64,000 nt of DNA from Nitrospirae bacterium YQR-1 (GCA_039908095.1 JAMOBJ010000011.1:30137-94136), one strand, 5' to 3'; counted from the stretch's first letter, positions 17,753-27,025 are shown. Notes: generated from the sequence alone by a model not told the origin. A program made the numbers and translations.

Positions 17753-19171
17753 ATGGAAATCAGAAAAGCAGCATTCATCGAGTCCAAAGCGCCTGGTAAC
17801 CACATATACACACGTTATCCGGTTCCCAGGGTAGGGGCTGTGTTGCTTTCAACCATCCTTACGGCTCAAGGGTATGAGGTGAGGGTATTCATAGAGGACC
17901 TTGCCAAAATAGACTGGCAGTATGTTGAGCAGTCTGATATAGTGTGCATATCCACAATAACCCCCACAGCAACGAGGGCGTACAAACACGCTAAGAGAGT
18001 AAAGAGCCTGGGAATACCTGTTGTAATGGGCGGGGCGCACGTTTCTTTTATGCAGGAAGAGGCGCTGTCCTATTGTGACTATGTCATCAGGGGCGAGGGT
18101 GATGAAGCAATAGTGGAGCTTTTTAACTACCTCGAAAAAGGCTCTCCTGACATTAAAACCATTAAGGGGCTCTCTTACAGAGATAAAGACGGAACTGTCA
18201 TAAACAATGAATCCAGGCCACTGCTTGCTTCTCTCGATGAGTTGCCTATTCCTGACGTATCGCTGGTTCAGGATTTCGAGAGATCCAGCATATATCCGGT
18301 GTCGCTCTCCAGAGGCTGCCCGTTTAACTGCAACTTCTGTTCGGTAATAAGAGTCTTTGGCAGACGCTACCGTTCAAAATCAATAGAGAATTCTCTGGCG
18401 GAGATACGTTCAGCAAGCAGCCATCCAAAGAAAAATATTTTTTTCGTTGATGATAACTTTACGGCAAGCAAGAAAAGATCTAAAATTCTAATGCAGGAAA
18501 TGATAAATGAAAACATGAAAACCGGCTACAATGCCCAGGTACGAACAGATGTAGCAAAGGACCGCGAATTACTTGACCTGATGGCAAGGTCCGATTGTAA
18601 GACCGTATATATTGGATTTGAGTCAATAAATCCTAAAACACTTGTTGAATACAACAAGGGACAGGGTTTGCAGGAAATCAAAGAGTGTATAAAAGCGGTA
18701 AAAGAGCACGGGATACTAATTCACGGAATGTTTGTCATGGGTGCGGACAATGATGACGTTTCAACGATAAGGCAAACTGCTGACTTTGCCATTGAGCAGG
18801 GAATAGATACCATTCAGTTGATGGTATTAACGCCGTTGCCCGGTACGCCGTTTTACAATGATATGCTGTCAAGCGGCAGGTTGATTCATCAGGACTGGGC
18901 ACGGTTTGACGCACACCACGTCGTCTTTAAACCAAAAATAATGAACCCGCAAACATTGCACATGGAAACGCTGAAAGCGATGGGAAAGTTCTATTCATGG
19001 AAATACATTTTCCGGCATATAGCACATTTAGACTTTTTCCATGTTGCAGTAGGGCTCTATGGAAAACAGGCTGTAAAACAAGCTTTGGTGGAAGCAAAAG
19101 AGTACCTTAATTTCATTACCCAAATGTTGGAAACTAATAACCTCTCCGAACCAAATGTCTCGATTCGATAA
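17753..19171 (+). CDS. B12-binding-domain radical SAM protein
   Basis: The N-terminal half resembles a cobalamin-binding Rossmann domain (SDIVCISTITPTATRAYKHA, then GIPVVMGGAHVSFMQEEAL). The radical SAM core starts at SLSRGCPFNCNFCSVIRVFG, whose CxxxCxxC motif binds the 4Fe-4S cluster that cleaves S-adenosylmethionine. The C-terminal part (VLTPLPGTPFYNDM) resembles the DUF4070-type extension. Such enzymes often methylate or rearrange unactivated carbons in lipids, cofactors or natural products, but the substrate is not evident. It stands alone with its own promoter. Confidence 0.85.
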   Translation: MEIRKAAFIESKAPGNHIYTRYPVPRVGAVLLSTILTAQGYEVRVFIEDLAKIDWQYVEQSDIVCISTITPTATRAYKHAKRVKSLGIPVVMGGAHVSFMQEEALSYCDYVIRGEGDEAIVELFNYLEKGSPDIKTIKGLSYRDKDGTVINNESRPLLASLDELPIPDVSLVQDFERSSIYPVSLSRGCPFNCNFCSVIRVFGRRYRSKSIENSLAEIRSASSHPKKNIFFVDDNFTASKKRSKILMQEMINENMKTGYNAQVRTDVAKDRELLDLMARSDCKTVYIGFESINPKTLVEYNKGQGLQEIKECIKAVKEHGILIHGMFVMGADNDDVSTIRQTADFAIEQGIDTIQLMVLTPLPGTPFYNDMLSSGRLIHQDWARFDAHHVVFKPKIMNPQTLHMETLKAMGKFYSWKYIFRHIAHLDFFHVAVGLYGKQAVKQALVEAKEYLNFITQMLETNNLSEPNVSIR

Positions 19172-19456
19172 GTCGGCCTCAGAGGCACGCTGAAAGCTCA
19201 TATCTCAATTTATCTTGGAAATATCCTCCTGAACCTGGATGTTGATGCTGAGAAAGCGCATAACCCATCCCCGGCTGATTAATACCAAGCAGCATTCAAT
19301 CGTCTAACTTTGTCGGCTTTCTCGAAAGCTCCTTGACGTCTCCCCTTAAGCGGATTACATTATATTTCATTCTAAAAAAAATAATTGGCATAATAGCGCC
19401 CAAACTTTATATAATAGTGCGTATTGAAAACAGGACTAAGGGGAATGAGTTGATTT
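19172..19456. other. Intergenic region before the response-regulator operon
   Basis: No gene is supported here. It contains repeat copy C (19282-19350) and a likely promoter for the next gene: TTGGCA at 19385-19390 and TATAAT at 19410-19415 with a 19-base spacer. A 26-codon open stretch ending at about 19281 just before the repeat was judged a chance frame or a relic. Confidence 0.5.
19282..19350. repeat. Dispersed palindromic repeat, copy C
   Basis: Begins TTAATACCAAG, followed by CAGCATTCAATCGTCTAAC, GTCGGCTTTC and GAAAGCTCCTTGACGTCTCC. Its GCATTCAATC/TCTAAC matches the right arm of copy A read in reverse better than the left arm, which links both arms to one family. Confidence 0.7.
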
Positions 19457-19861
19457 ATGATAAAAAGCAAGATACTTGTGCTGGACGATGAGGAAATAGT
19501 CCGTATAAGCTGTAAGAGGGTTTTAGAGGGCGAGGGATATGACGTCAGCACTGCCTCCTCAGTCACTGAGGCGATAAAACTCCTTGAGCTGGAAGACTAC
19601 ACTGTTGTAATAACTGACTTATTAATGCCCGACACAGACGGATTTGAGTTTCTTGGAATAATAAAAAACAGATGGCCGTCATTAAGGGTGGTAGTTATGA
19701 CCGGTTACGGCACTGTCGAGATAACACAGAAATCACTGGAATTAGGCGCTAAAGAGTTTTTAAAAAAGCCCTTTATACCGGAGGAACTCATAAGTGCGAC
19801 CCTGTCGGCCTGTAACGCCGAGACGGAGTTCTACCTTAACGATGACTTTATGGATATGTAG
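19457..19861 (+). CDS. Stand-alone response regulator receiver
   Basis: A single CheY-like receiver domain of 134 aa: acidic pocket LDDEE at 9-13, phospho-acceptor Asp54 in VITDLLMPD, VVMTGYG (Thr) and KKPF (Lys). No output domain follows, only an acidic tail. It heads a run of three receiver genes leading into NuoE/F/G-type subunits, so it may pass phosphate among them or act by protein contact. No histidine kinase is adjacent. Confidence 0.88.
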   Translation: MIKSKILVLDDEEIVRISCKRVLEGEGYDVSTASSVTEAIKLLELEDYTVVITDLLMPDTDGFEFLGIIKNRWPSLRVVVMTGYGTVEITQKSLELGAKEFLKKPFIPEELISATLSACNAETEFYLNDDFMDM

Positions 19862-19914
19862 TATTGTTAATTTCATGCACATACTTTTTTTTAAAAGAAG
19901 GGAGGTTTTAAGCC

Positions 19915-20676
19915 ATGGAAAGAGGCCGAATTCTGGTTTTAGATGACGACTCAGTAATAACAATGGCGTGTAAGAGAATCTTAGGCGCTGAGGGCTATGA
20001 CGTTGTGGTTTCAAACACCGGTAAAGAGGCACTAAACCAGCTCGGCAAAGATGAATTCGACCTCTTTGTCTCAGACGTCCGCCTTCCAGACATAAACGGG
20101 ATTACCGTGCTTAAAGAGTCCAAAATAATTCAGCCCAAAACCGATGTTGTTATGATTACCGGCTATCCTACTATGCAGGATGCAAGGGAATCTATCAAGC
20201 TTGGAGCCTTTGAGTACATAGAAAAGCCCTTTACACCGGAGTTTATGGTAAACATCGCTAAAAAGATTTTTGACAAGAGGGGTTGGGTACTGAGACAGTC
20301 TTTTATCAGTGAGTTTAAAGAGTACGTAGTGCCACTGAGGGGTGAAAACCCGCACGTATATTATAAGGAAGGACTATGGGCACGCCCTGTCGGTGATACA
20401 CTATGGGAGATGGGATGTGACCTCAGAGACCAGATGGCCACAGGGGAGATGATGTATGTGGATTTTATTCAGGACCTCGATGCCGTCAAAAGCGGCGAAC
20501 CATTTGTAAGACTTATTTCAAGCTCAGGAGGAGTCGTTGAGTTGTTATCCCCCATGAGCGGTGAAATCAGGGAGTTCAATCTCAAAGCCAACGACGTGTT
20601 AACCTCTCTTGCCAAAGAACATCTGTCGGAGGGCTGGATGCTGTGGCTTGTCAGAGTAATCCCTATGGAAGTATAG
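19915..20676 (+). CDS. Response regulator fused to a GcvH-like domain lacking the lipoyl lysine
   Basis: Residues 1-120 are a receiver domain (Asp54 in FVSDVRLPD, MITGYPT, EKPFTP). After a linker, residues about 150-250 resemble the glycine-cleavage H protein (GLWARPVGDTLWEMGCDL, then LLSPMSGEIREFN, then EGWMLWLVRV). In true H proteins a lysine seven residues before the SP of SPVSG carries lipoate. Here that place reads GGVVELLSPMSG, with Gly instead of Lys, so the domain cannot be lipoylated in the usual way. It is probably a binding or regulatory module. The next gene is a receiver-NuoE fusion. The ribosome site GGGAGG is strong. Confidence 0.82.
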   Translation: MERGRILVLDDDSVITMACKRILGAEGYDVVVSNTGKEALNQLGKDEFDLFVSDVRLPDINGITVLKESKIIQPKTDVVMITGYPTMQDARESIKLGAFEYIEKPFTPEFMVNIAKKIFDKRGWVLRQSFISEFKEYVVPLRGENPHVYYKEGLWARPVGDTLWEMGCDLRDQMATGEMMYVDFIQDLDAVKSGEPFVRLISSSGGVVELLSPMSGEIREFNLKANDVLTSLAKEHLSEGWMLWLVRVIPMEV

Positions 20677-20698
20677 AAATCATCCCGGAGGCATAATA

Positions 20699-21568
20699 AT
20701 GAAAGGTAACATTCTGGTTGTTGATGATGACAGTATAATTATTAGAAGTTGCAGAGGTGTCCTGGAGCCTCTGGAGTATAACGTAAGCGGTACAACCAAC
20801 CCCAGGGAAGCAGTAGAAATGATCAAGGCTAACAACTACGACGTTGTAATAACCGACATGATAATGCCGGGAATTGATGGCTTTGAGCTCATAAAACGCA
20901 CAAAGGAACTAAAGCCGGAGACCGGCATAATTGCCATGACCGGATATTCTATAAAGGGGACCATAAAGGATACCCTTGAATACGGCATTCTGGATTATCT
21001 GCAGAAGCCGTTTTCACCTAATCTCCTTACAGATACGGTGGAAAGAGTTAATAACCTGGTCAGGAAGCTGAAATCACAAGTTGCCATTACCGAGGAGGAC
21101 GACGTACAGGGAAGCTATAAGATAGATGCGGTAAATGCCCTTATAAAACAATACAAAACTGTGCCGGGCTCTCTTATCACAGTGCTTAGTAAGACACAGG
21201 AAATCATAGGCTATCTGCCTCCCGCCATCCAGAGATTAATAGCAAAGGGACTCAGAATTCCCGTAAGTGAGGTACACTCTGTAGTGTCGTTTTATCCCTG
21301 CTACACGATGAAAGCACGCGGCAAGCACAACATACGCGTATGTATAGGGGCCGCCTGTTACGCTAAAAGGGCTGATGTAATAGTTCAAAAGCTCTGTGAG
21401 CACCTCCAGTTTAACGAGGACAACATAACCGGGGATAAGAAGTTTTCATATGAAAAGGTGCGCTGCCTTGGCGCCTGCGCCTCAGCCCCTGTGATAGAGA
21501 TTGACCATGACAGCCACGGCACAGTGGATCCTGATAAAATAACAGAAATTCTGAAAGATTATAACTAA
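20699..21568 (+). CDS. Response regulator fused to a NuoE-type 2Fe-2S subunit
   Basis: Residues 1-118 are a receiver domain with Asp53 as phospho-acceptor (VITDMIMPG), MTGYS and QKPFSP. Residues about 140-289 are a NuoE/HndA/FdsG-like thioredoxin-fold 2Fe-2S subunit. Its helical part is VPGSLITVLSKTQEIIGYLP and its cluster ligands are C215, C220, C256 and C260 (VCIGAAC and VRCLGAC). NuoE normally passes electrons between NuoF and other clusters. Fusing it to a receiver suggests that phosphorylation controls assembly or activity of the NuoF/NuoG-like enzyme encoded downstream, or that redox state feeds a signalling pathway. Spacing to the next gene is 14 bases. Confidence 0.85.
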   Translation: MKGNILVVDDDSIIIRSCRGVLEPLEYNVSGTTNPREAVEMIKANNYDVVITDMIMPGIDGFELIKRTKELKPETGIIAMTGYSIKGTIKDTLEYGILDYLQKPFSPNLLTDTVERVNNLVRKLKSQVAITEEDDVQGSYKIDAVNALIKQYKTVPGSLITVLSKTQEIIGYLPPAIQRLIAKGLRIPVSEVHSVVSFYPCYTMKARGKHNIRVCIGAACYAKRADVIVQKLCEHLQFNEDNITGDKKFSYEKVRCLGACASAPVIEIDHDSHGTVDPDKITEILKDYN

Positions 21569-21582
21569 GGGGGGCTTTTCTA

Positions 21583-23457
21583 ATGCCACAGATAACAGCA
21601 GATGACCTAAAAAACATCAAAGCTGCCCATAAAAACCCTACCGCACGGGCAGCACGTGCCTCCATTATGCTCTGTGGCGGCGCAAGTTGCACTGCACGGG
21701 GAAGTTTAAAGATAAAGGAGGCCTTTGAGCAGGAGTTAAAACAAAGGAATCTCGATTCTGAGGTATCCATCTATGTAACCGGCTGTAACGGGTTTTGTAC
21801 CCAGGCCCCGCTTCTTACCCTCTACCCGGGCGGTATTTTCTACGAATCACTAACGCCGGATGATGTTATTCCTATTATAGAGCAACATTTACTTAAAGGA
21901 GAACTTCACTCTAAACGTCTCTACACATTGGGAAAGGACTCGATACCCGCATTTTCGGATATCCCCTTTTTTAAGTTTCAAACCCCCAGAGTGCTGAAAA
22001 ACAGAGGACTTACAGACCCCAACAGCATTGATGATTATATAGGTAGTGACGGCTACTTTGCCCTGCTTAAGGCTTTGACCAGTCCCACCCCATCAATGGT
22101 AATAAACGAGTTAAAGGCTTCCGGATTGAGAGGGCGCGGAGGGGGGGGCTTTCCCACAGGGCTAAAGTGGGAAATTTGCAGGAAAGCCGGCAGCGGCACC
22201 GACAGCCGTGATAAATACGTGATTTGTAACGCAGGCCCCATATCAAGAAGCATCTCCGACACCGATCCTCACTCCATCATAGAGGGAATGCTCATAGCGG
22301 CCAAAGCGGCCGGCGCATCAAAGGGCTACATTTACATAAGAGAGCCTGAGCACAAATTTATAATCTCCAGAATGAATCATGCAGTGGCAAAAGCTAAAGA
22401 ATACGGCCTCATCGGCAATAATATTTTAGGCACCGGCTTTGAGTTTGACATGGAGGTTGCAACCGGGGCAGGCACATTTATCTGTGGTGAGGAAACAGCC
22501 CTGATAAGCTCTCTTGAGGGCACAAGGGGCTTTCCACGGCCTAAACCGCCCTATCCTGCCGTCAGGGGACTCTGGGGTAAGCCAACAATTGTTGACAATG
22601 CCGAGACATTTGCCAATGTTCCCCTGATAATATTAAACGGAGCCGACTGGTTCAGGTCAGTGGGTACGGAGAAATCCCCCGGGACAAAGATTTTTACGTT
22701 AACCGGAGAGGTTATCAACAACGGCCTCATAGAGGTGCCGATGGGCACCCCCCTCAAAAATATCGTAAACGACCTGGGGGGAGGGATGAAGAAAAAACGG
22801 AAATTCAAAGCCCTTCACATAGGCGGCCCCACAGGCGGATTCATTCCTGAATCTCTTATCGAAACTCCAGCCACATACGAGGGCATAGTAAGTACCGGTG
22901 CAATTATGGGCTCCGGTAATATCATAGTTATGGATACCAACACGTGCATGGTAAATGCCGCAATGTTTTCCATGGAATTTGGCAAGGGCGAGTCTTGCGG
23001 CAAGTGTTCACCATGCCGCATTGGGACAACTGTAATGTACGAAAAGTTTGTGGATATAACCGAGGGTAGAGGGAAGCCGGGCGATATAGAGATTTTACAG
23101 GAAATCGCAACAGAGGTAAAGCGCACTACATTGTGTGGTCTGGGACAGACCTCCCCGCTTGCCGTGCTCACTACGATAAAGTACTTCAGGGATGAGTATG
23201 AAAAACATATCAATGAGAAGTGGTGTCCAACAGGCCGCTGTAAGGCTCTTTCCTCATTTAGTATAGATGAAAGCATCTGTACAGGTTGCACATCTTGTGC
23301 CCGCAAATGCCCTGTTAATGCCATATCGGGAGAGAAGAAAAAACCTCATCAGATAGACCAGTCTATATGCATTAAATGCAGAACCTGTTTTGAGACATGC
23401 ACCTTTGGCTCCATCCGCATTCAGGGGCGACAAACCGGTATCAGGGAGGCATCGTAA
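21583..23457 (+). CDS. NuoF-like flavoprotein subunit with extra ferredoxin domain
   Basis: A HndC/NuoF/FdsB-type NADH-FMN subunit of 624 aa. In order it shows an N-terminal thioredoxin-like 2Fe-2S domain (C31, C36, C68, C72), the NADH/FMN fold (SGLRGRGGGGFPTGLKWE, ICGEETALISSLEG) and the 4Fe-4S ligands CGKCSPC plus C518. A C-terminal pair of 4Fe-4S ferredoxin motifs (ICTGCTSCARKCPVNA and ICIKCRTCFETC) follows. The loop after VICNA normally reads NADEGEPG plus a KD pair. Here it is NAGPISRSISDTDPH, shorter and lacking the acidic residues that contact FMN and NADH. Electron input may therefore differ from NADH. Confidence 0.86.
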   Translation: MPQITADDLKNIKAAHKNPTARAARASIMLCGGASCTARGSLKIKEAFEQELKQRNLDSEVSIYVTGCNGFCTQAPLLTLYPGGIFYESLTPDDVIPIIEQHLLKGELHSKRLYTLGKDSIPAFSDIPFFKFQTPRVLKNRGLTDPNSIDDYIGSDGYFALLKALTSPTPSMVINELKASGLRGRGGGGFPTGLKWEICRKAGSGTDSRDKYVICNAGPISRSISDTDPHSIIEGMLIAAKAAGASKGYIYIREPEHKFIISRMNHAVAKAKEYGLIGNNILGTGFEFDMEVATGAGTFICGEETALISSLEGTRGFPRPKPPYPAVRGLWGKPTIVDNAETFANVPLIILNGADWFRSVGTEKSPGTKIFTLTGEVINNGLIEVPMGTPLKNIVNDLGGGMKKKRKFKALHIGGPTGGFIPESLIETPATYEGIVSTGAIMGSGNIIVMDTNTCMVNAAMFSMEFGKGESCGKCSPCRIGTTVMYEKFVDITEGRGKPGDIEILQEIATEVKRTTLCGLGQTSPLAVLTTIKYFRDEYEKHINEKWCPTGRCKALSSFSIDESICTGCTSCARKCPVNAISGEKKKPHQIDQSICIKCRTCFETCTFGSIRIQGRQTGIREAS

Positions 23458-23459
23458 CC

Positions 23460-25946
23460 ATGATAGAGCTCACGATAAACGATCTTAAAGTAACTGTGGA
23501 AAACGGAAAAACCATTCTTGAGGCCGCAATGGCAAACGACATATACATACCGCATTTGTGCTGGGACAGAAGGTTAACGCCCTTTGGCGGCTGCCGTATA
23601 TGCGTGGTTGAGATAGAGGGACACGGAGAGAGGCTCTTCACCTCCTGTTCAACACCTGCTGAAAATGCAATGGTAGTGCATACGGAAACTCCCAATGTGC
23701 TTAAGGCAAGGCAGATGGTTATGGATCTGCTGCTTGTGCATCATCCGCTGGACTGCCCCGTGTGTGACAAAGCAGGGGAGTGTAAACTTCAGGATTTGGC
23801 TTATCAGTACGGCCCTTCGGAGAGTAAATTCAGAGGGGAGAAAAAACATGAAATAGAAGACCTTGAAAATCCGTTGATCGAAATAAACCCCAACAGGTGT
23901 ATTTTATGCGGACGCTGTGTGAGAGTCTGCTGGGAACATCAGGGGGTGGGAGCGATTAACTTTATAGGACGGGGCTTTAGGACTGAGGTAAGCCCGCCGT
24001 TTGAGGAGAGTTTAAACTGTGAGTTTTGCGGCCAGTGTGTTGATGCCTGTCCGGTAGGGGCCCTTGGCAGCAAAACATTCAAACACCGCTCAAGAGCATG
24101 GTTTTTGGAGCACAGGGAGAACATCTGCCCGTACTGCAGCGTGGGCTGCACACTTTCTCTTGATATTTCGGAGGGTAGAATTCTAAATGTCAGGGGAGTT
24201 GACTTCCAGGGCGTCAACAAAGGTGACCTGTGTACAAAAGGCCGTTACGGCTACGATTATATATACAGCGATAACAGGCTGAAAACCCCGTTAATAAGAA
24301 AAGACGGGCGTCTCAAAGAGGCGGCATGGGAAGAGGTAATGGCACTGATATCGAAACAAATCAGGTCTGTGCTCGCTGACGGCGGCCCTGAGGCAATAGG
24401 TGCAATCGGCTCACCACGGTGCACAAATGAAGACAACCACATGCTGCAGAAATTTATGAGAACCGTGGTAGGGACAGATAACTTAGATTCATCATCACGC
24501 TTTGGCTTTACAAAGGTGCAAAAGGCATTTGAGCGGACATTTGGGATAACGTACAATCCAGTAGATATGGATGCTCCACTTAAAAGTGCTGTAGCGCTTG
24601 TTCTTGAGTCTGACATAACCTCAACACATCCTATATGGGGACTTAAATTCATAGAGGCTGTAAGAAAGGGTAAAAAGCTTATAGTGGCGGACCCGCGGGA
24701 GACAAAACTCTCACGACATGCCACAACGTGGGTAAAAATAAATCCAGGCACCTCACAAGCGCTCCTTTATGGAATAATTAAACGGGCATACGATGACGGG
24801 TTCCATTTAAAAAATGAAATGACACAGGGGATAGATGGTTTTGAGGCTTTGGTTGATGCGGTGAGCTCCTTTACAACAGAGAAAGTGTGTGAAATAACGG
24901 GCATGGACAGGGATGATTTTGTCAAAATATCAGACGACTATCTGAATGCTGAAAGCCGCATGATTGCAATGACAGCGGGTGCCGGTGAGAACTCCAAGAG
25001 TGTAAACACCGTTATTTCAGCAGCCAATCTTGTTATGTTTTTGGGTGACGGGCCCTCCTCACTACAGGTGCCTCCTCTTTTGGCAAACACCCTTGGAATG
25101 TTGAAAATGGGCGTCTCTCCGTATTATCTCCCCGGATTTAAGAAAATAACCGGCACACCGGGTAAGAATTTGTTTGAAATGCTCTACAAAAAGGGCACAA
25201 TTAAGTTTCTTTACCTGATGGGTGAGGACCCCATTGTTACATATCCCGATACAAATAAGATAAAGGAGGTGCTCTCAGGGCTAGACTTTCTGATAGTACA
25301 GGACATACGGCTTTCTGAGACGGCACTTATGGCCGATGTGGTGCTGCCTGCATCAAGCTGGTCTGAAAAGGATGGAACATTTACAAACTTCATGGGGCTG
25401 GACCAGAGGGTCAGAAAGGTGGTTCCACAAACCGGCGAGTCTATGCCCGACTGGCAGGTGCTGAGAAATTTAGCTAGATATATGCACAAAAATGTAGGCG
25501 CAGACAGTCTGTATTCCTATCAGGATGAGATATCGTCAATAAAGGTGCAAGAGCAGTCTCAAAAATGGAAATTCATAAGTGTGCCGTTTAAAGTAGTGAC
25601 AGAGACAGATAACAATTACCCGCTTTATATGGTAACGGGCAACCTGATGCAGCACTCGGGAGCACTTTCCTCAATGTCAAAGAGCCTCAGTCATGTTGTC
25701 TCGGATGCCTTTATTCAGGTAAACCAAATAGATGCTATCAGGTACAGTCTCAAAGACGATGCACAGGCACGTGTGGAATCCAGAAACGGGCAAACGATTG
25801 TAAAAGTGCGTATAACTGATGAAATTCCCCAAGGAATGGTCTTTGCTCCAATACACTTTTCAAGGGCAATGGTTAATACCCTTACATTTGAAACGGAAGA
25901 TGACTCACCTCCGCTTACACCGGTAAAAGTAATGCCTGTGGGGTAA
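23460..25946 (+). CDS. NuoG/FdhA-like iron-sulfur molybdopterin-fold subunit without catalytic Cys/Sec
   Basis: An 828-aa subunit that follows NuoF as in NAD-linked formate dehydrogenases. Residues 1-75 bind 2Fe-2S (C34, C45, C48, C63), HHPLDCPVCDKAGEC is the His-Cys 4Fe-4S site, and two ferredoxin clusters follow (CILCGRCVRVC, CEFCGQCVDACP). CPYCSVGC then opens the molybdopterin-dehydrogenase fold. SPRCTNEDNHMLQKF is typical of FdhA, but the expected ARxCH or ARxUH reads SRFGF, with Gly349 in place of Cys/Sec and Phe in place of His. There is no in-frame TGA. Formate oxidation at this site is therefore unlikely. An ATG 63 bases upstream lies in the previous gene and is rejected. Confidence 0.85.
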   Translation: MIELTINDLKVTVENGKTILEAAMANDIYIPHLCWDRRLTPFGGCRICVVEIEGHGERLFTSCSTPAENAMVVHTETPNVLKARQMVMDLLLVHHPLDCPVCDKAGECKLQDLAYQYGPSESKFRGEKKHEIEDLENPLIEINPNRCILCGRCVRVCWEHQGVGAINFIGRGFRTEVSPPFEESLNCEFCGQCVDACPVGALGSKTFKHRSRAWFLEHRENICPYCSVGCTLSLDISEGRILNVRGVDFQGVNKGDLCTKGRYGYDYIYSDNRLKTPLIRKDGRLKEAAWEEVMALISKQIRSVLADGGPEAIGAIGSPRCTNEDNHMLQKFMRTVVGTDNLDSSSRFGFTKVQKAFERTFGITYNPVDMDAPLKSAVALVLESDITSTHPIWGLKFIEAVRKGKKLIVADPRETKLSRHATTWVKINPGTSQALLYGIIKRAYDDGFHLKNEMTQGIDGFEALVDAVSSFTTEKVCEITGMDRDDFVKISDDYLNAESRMIAMTAGAGENSKSVNTVISAANLVMFLGDGPSSLQVPPLLANTLGMLKMGVSPYYLPGFKKITGTPGKNLFEMLYKKGTIKFLYLMGEDPIVTYPDTNKIKEVLSGLDFLIVQDIRLSETALMADVVLPASSWSEKDGTFTNFMGLDQRVRKVVPQTGESMPDWQVLRNLARYMHKNVGADSLYSYQDEISSIKVQEQSQKWKFISVPFKVVTETDNNYPLYMVTGNLMQHSGALSSMSKSLSHVVSDAFIQVNQIDAIRYSLKDDAQARVESRNGQTIVKVRITDEIPQGMVFAPIHFSRAMVNTLTFETEDDSPPLTPVKVMPVG

Positions 25947-25960
25947 TACCAAGCTGCAAT
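25944..25960. repeat. Dispersed repeat, copy D (tip only)
   Basis: TAATACCAAGCTGCAAT matches the left tip of the other copies and then diverges into the terminator. The TAA is also the stop codon of the NuoG-like gene. Confidence 0.55.
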
Positions 25961-25968
25961 CAACAAAA

Positions 25969-25991
25969 GGGGAAGGACAGAGTCCTTCCCC
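25969..25991 (-). terminator. Rho-independent terminator of pstS (possibly bidirectional)
   Basis: A perfect 10-bp stem GGGGAAGGAC/GTCCTTCCCC with a three-base loop. On the minus strand it is followed by TTTTGTTG, fitting termination of pstS. In the plus direction the tail is weaker. Confidence 0.75.
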
Positions 25992-26017
25992 TACCCCTCA
26001 CTTACTAATCTCTCCTG

Positions 26018-27025
26018 CTATTTAGCCTCTTTCTTAAGCAGTTCCTCTATTTTTACGCCAACCTGTGAGCCGTGGCCTCCGAAAACAGAGCCTTCCATCT
26101 TTTTTGAAAATCTGTTGAGCCCTAAAGGGTACGCCGCTGCCGGAAGTGAAATATAGCCGACCTCTTTTACAAGTTTTTCAGCATTTTTTAAGTAAAATTC
26201 CACAAATTTCTGAATCTCCGGTTTATTTGAAGACTTTATGCTTACGTAAATAAAAATTGGTCTTGCAAGCGGTTGATACACTCCTTTGACTATGTTGTCA
26301 TAGGTTGGGTGCACGGGGCCTTTACCATTGTCATCCTTTTCGTCATCTATCCCAACAACCTTCATTTTATCCGTGTTGTGCTCATAATAAGCAACACCGA
26401 AATACCCAAGTGCGTACTGGTCCGATGCAATACCCTGCACTAAGACATTATCGTCCTCACTTGATGTGTAATCCCCTCTGCTGGAATGCTCTTTCCCGAC
26501 AACCGCTTCAGTGAAATAATCAAATGTGCCTGAATCCACACCAGGGCCGAAAAGATGAATTTCTTTATCCGGCCAGCCCGCCCTTATTTGACTCCATTTT
26601 ATAATTTTTTTCTGAGCCTCCGGCTCCCAGAGTTTCTTAAGCTCTTTTACCGTCATATCTTTGGCCCATGTGTTTTTAGGATTTACCAAAACCGCTATCC
26701 CATCATATCCTACCGGTATCTCTATGTAACTTACATTGTTGGTTTTGCAGAGCTCCACCTCAGAAGTTTTAATCGGTCTTGAGGCGTCACTGATGTCTAT
26801 CTCTCCCCTGCATAACTTCTTAAAACCTCCTCCTGTGCCGGATATTCCAACTGTCACTTTTATCTTACCTTTCTCCGCTTTTTGAAATTCCTCAGCCACC
26901 GCCTCTGTTATAGGAAACACTGTTGATGAGCCGTCCACCTTTACTATCGCTGTCTCACCATATACCTTCCCGCTTAAAACAACTAAAAAAATGAAAATTA
27001 AAAAAATTGCCGATTTCCCTTTCAT
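26018..27025 (-). CDS. pstS: Phosphate ABC transporter substrate-binding protein (PstS)
   Basis: Periplasmic phosphate receptor. A signal peptide ([19 protein letters not shown], then KVYGETA) is followed by [41 protein letters not shown] and [18 protein letters not shown], which carry the usual phosphate ligands. The ATG at 27025 is favoured by AAGGAG at nine bases and by the signal peptide. ATG 27031 is too close to that site, and a frame extending to 27109 would add a non-secretory leader. No pstCAB or phoU genes lie in the window, so the permease is elsewhere. Confidence 0.9.
   Translation of the reverse strand: MKGKSAIFLIFIFLVVLSGKVYGETAIVKVDGSSTVFPITEAVAEEFQKAEKGKIKVTVGISGTGGGFKKLCRGEIDISDASRPIKTSEVELCKTNNVSYIEIPVGYDGIAVLVNPKNTWAKDMTVKELKKLWEPEAQKKIIKWSQIRAGWPDKEIHLFGPGVDSGTFDYFTEAVVGKEHSSRGDYTSSEDDNVLVQGIASDQYALGYFGVAYYEHNTDKMKVVGIDDEKDDNGKGPVHPTYDNIVKGVYQPLARPIFIYVSIKSSNKPEIQKFVEFYLKNAEKLVKEVGYISLPAAAYPLGLNRFSKKMEGSVFGGHGSQVGVKIEELLKKEAK

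Noticed and set aside
19195..19281. A short frame before repeat copy C that might be a gene fragment
   Set aside because: Only about 26 codons, without start signal or recognisable homology.
23460..25946. Selenocysteine in the FdhA-like protein
   Set aside because: No in-frame TGA is present, and the expected position is a Gly codon.
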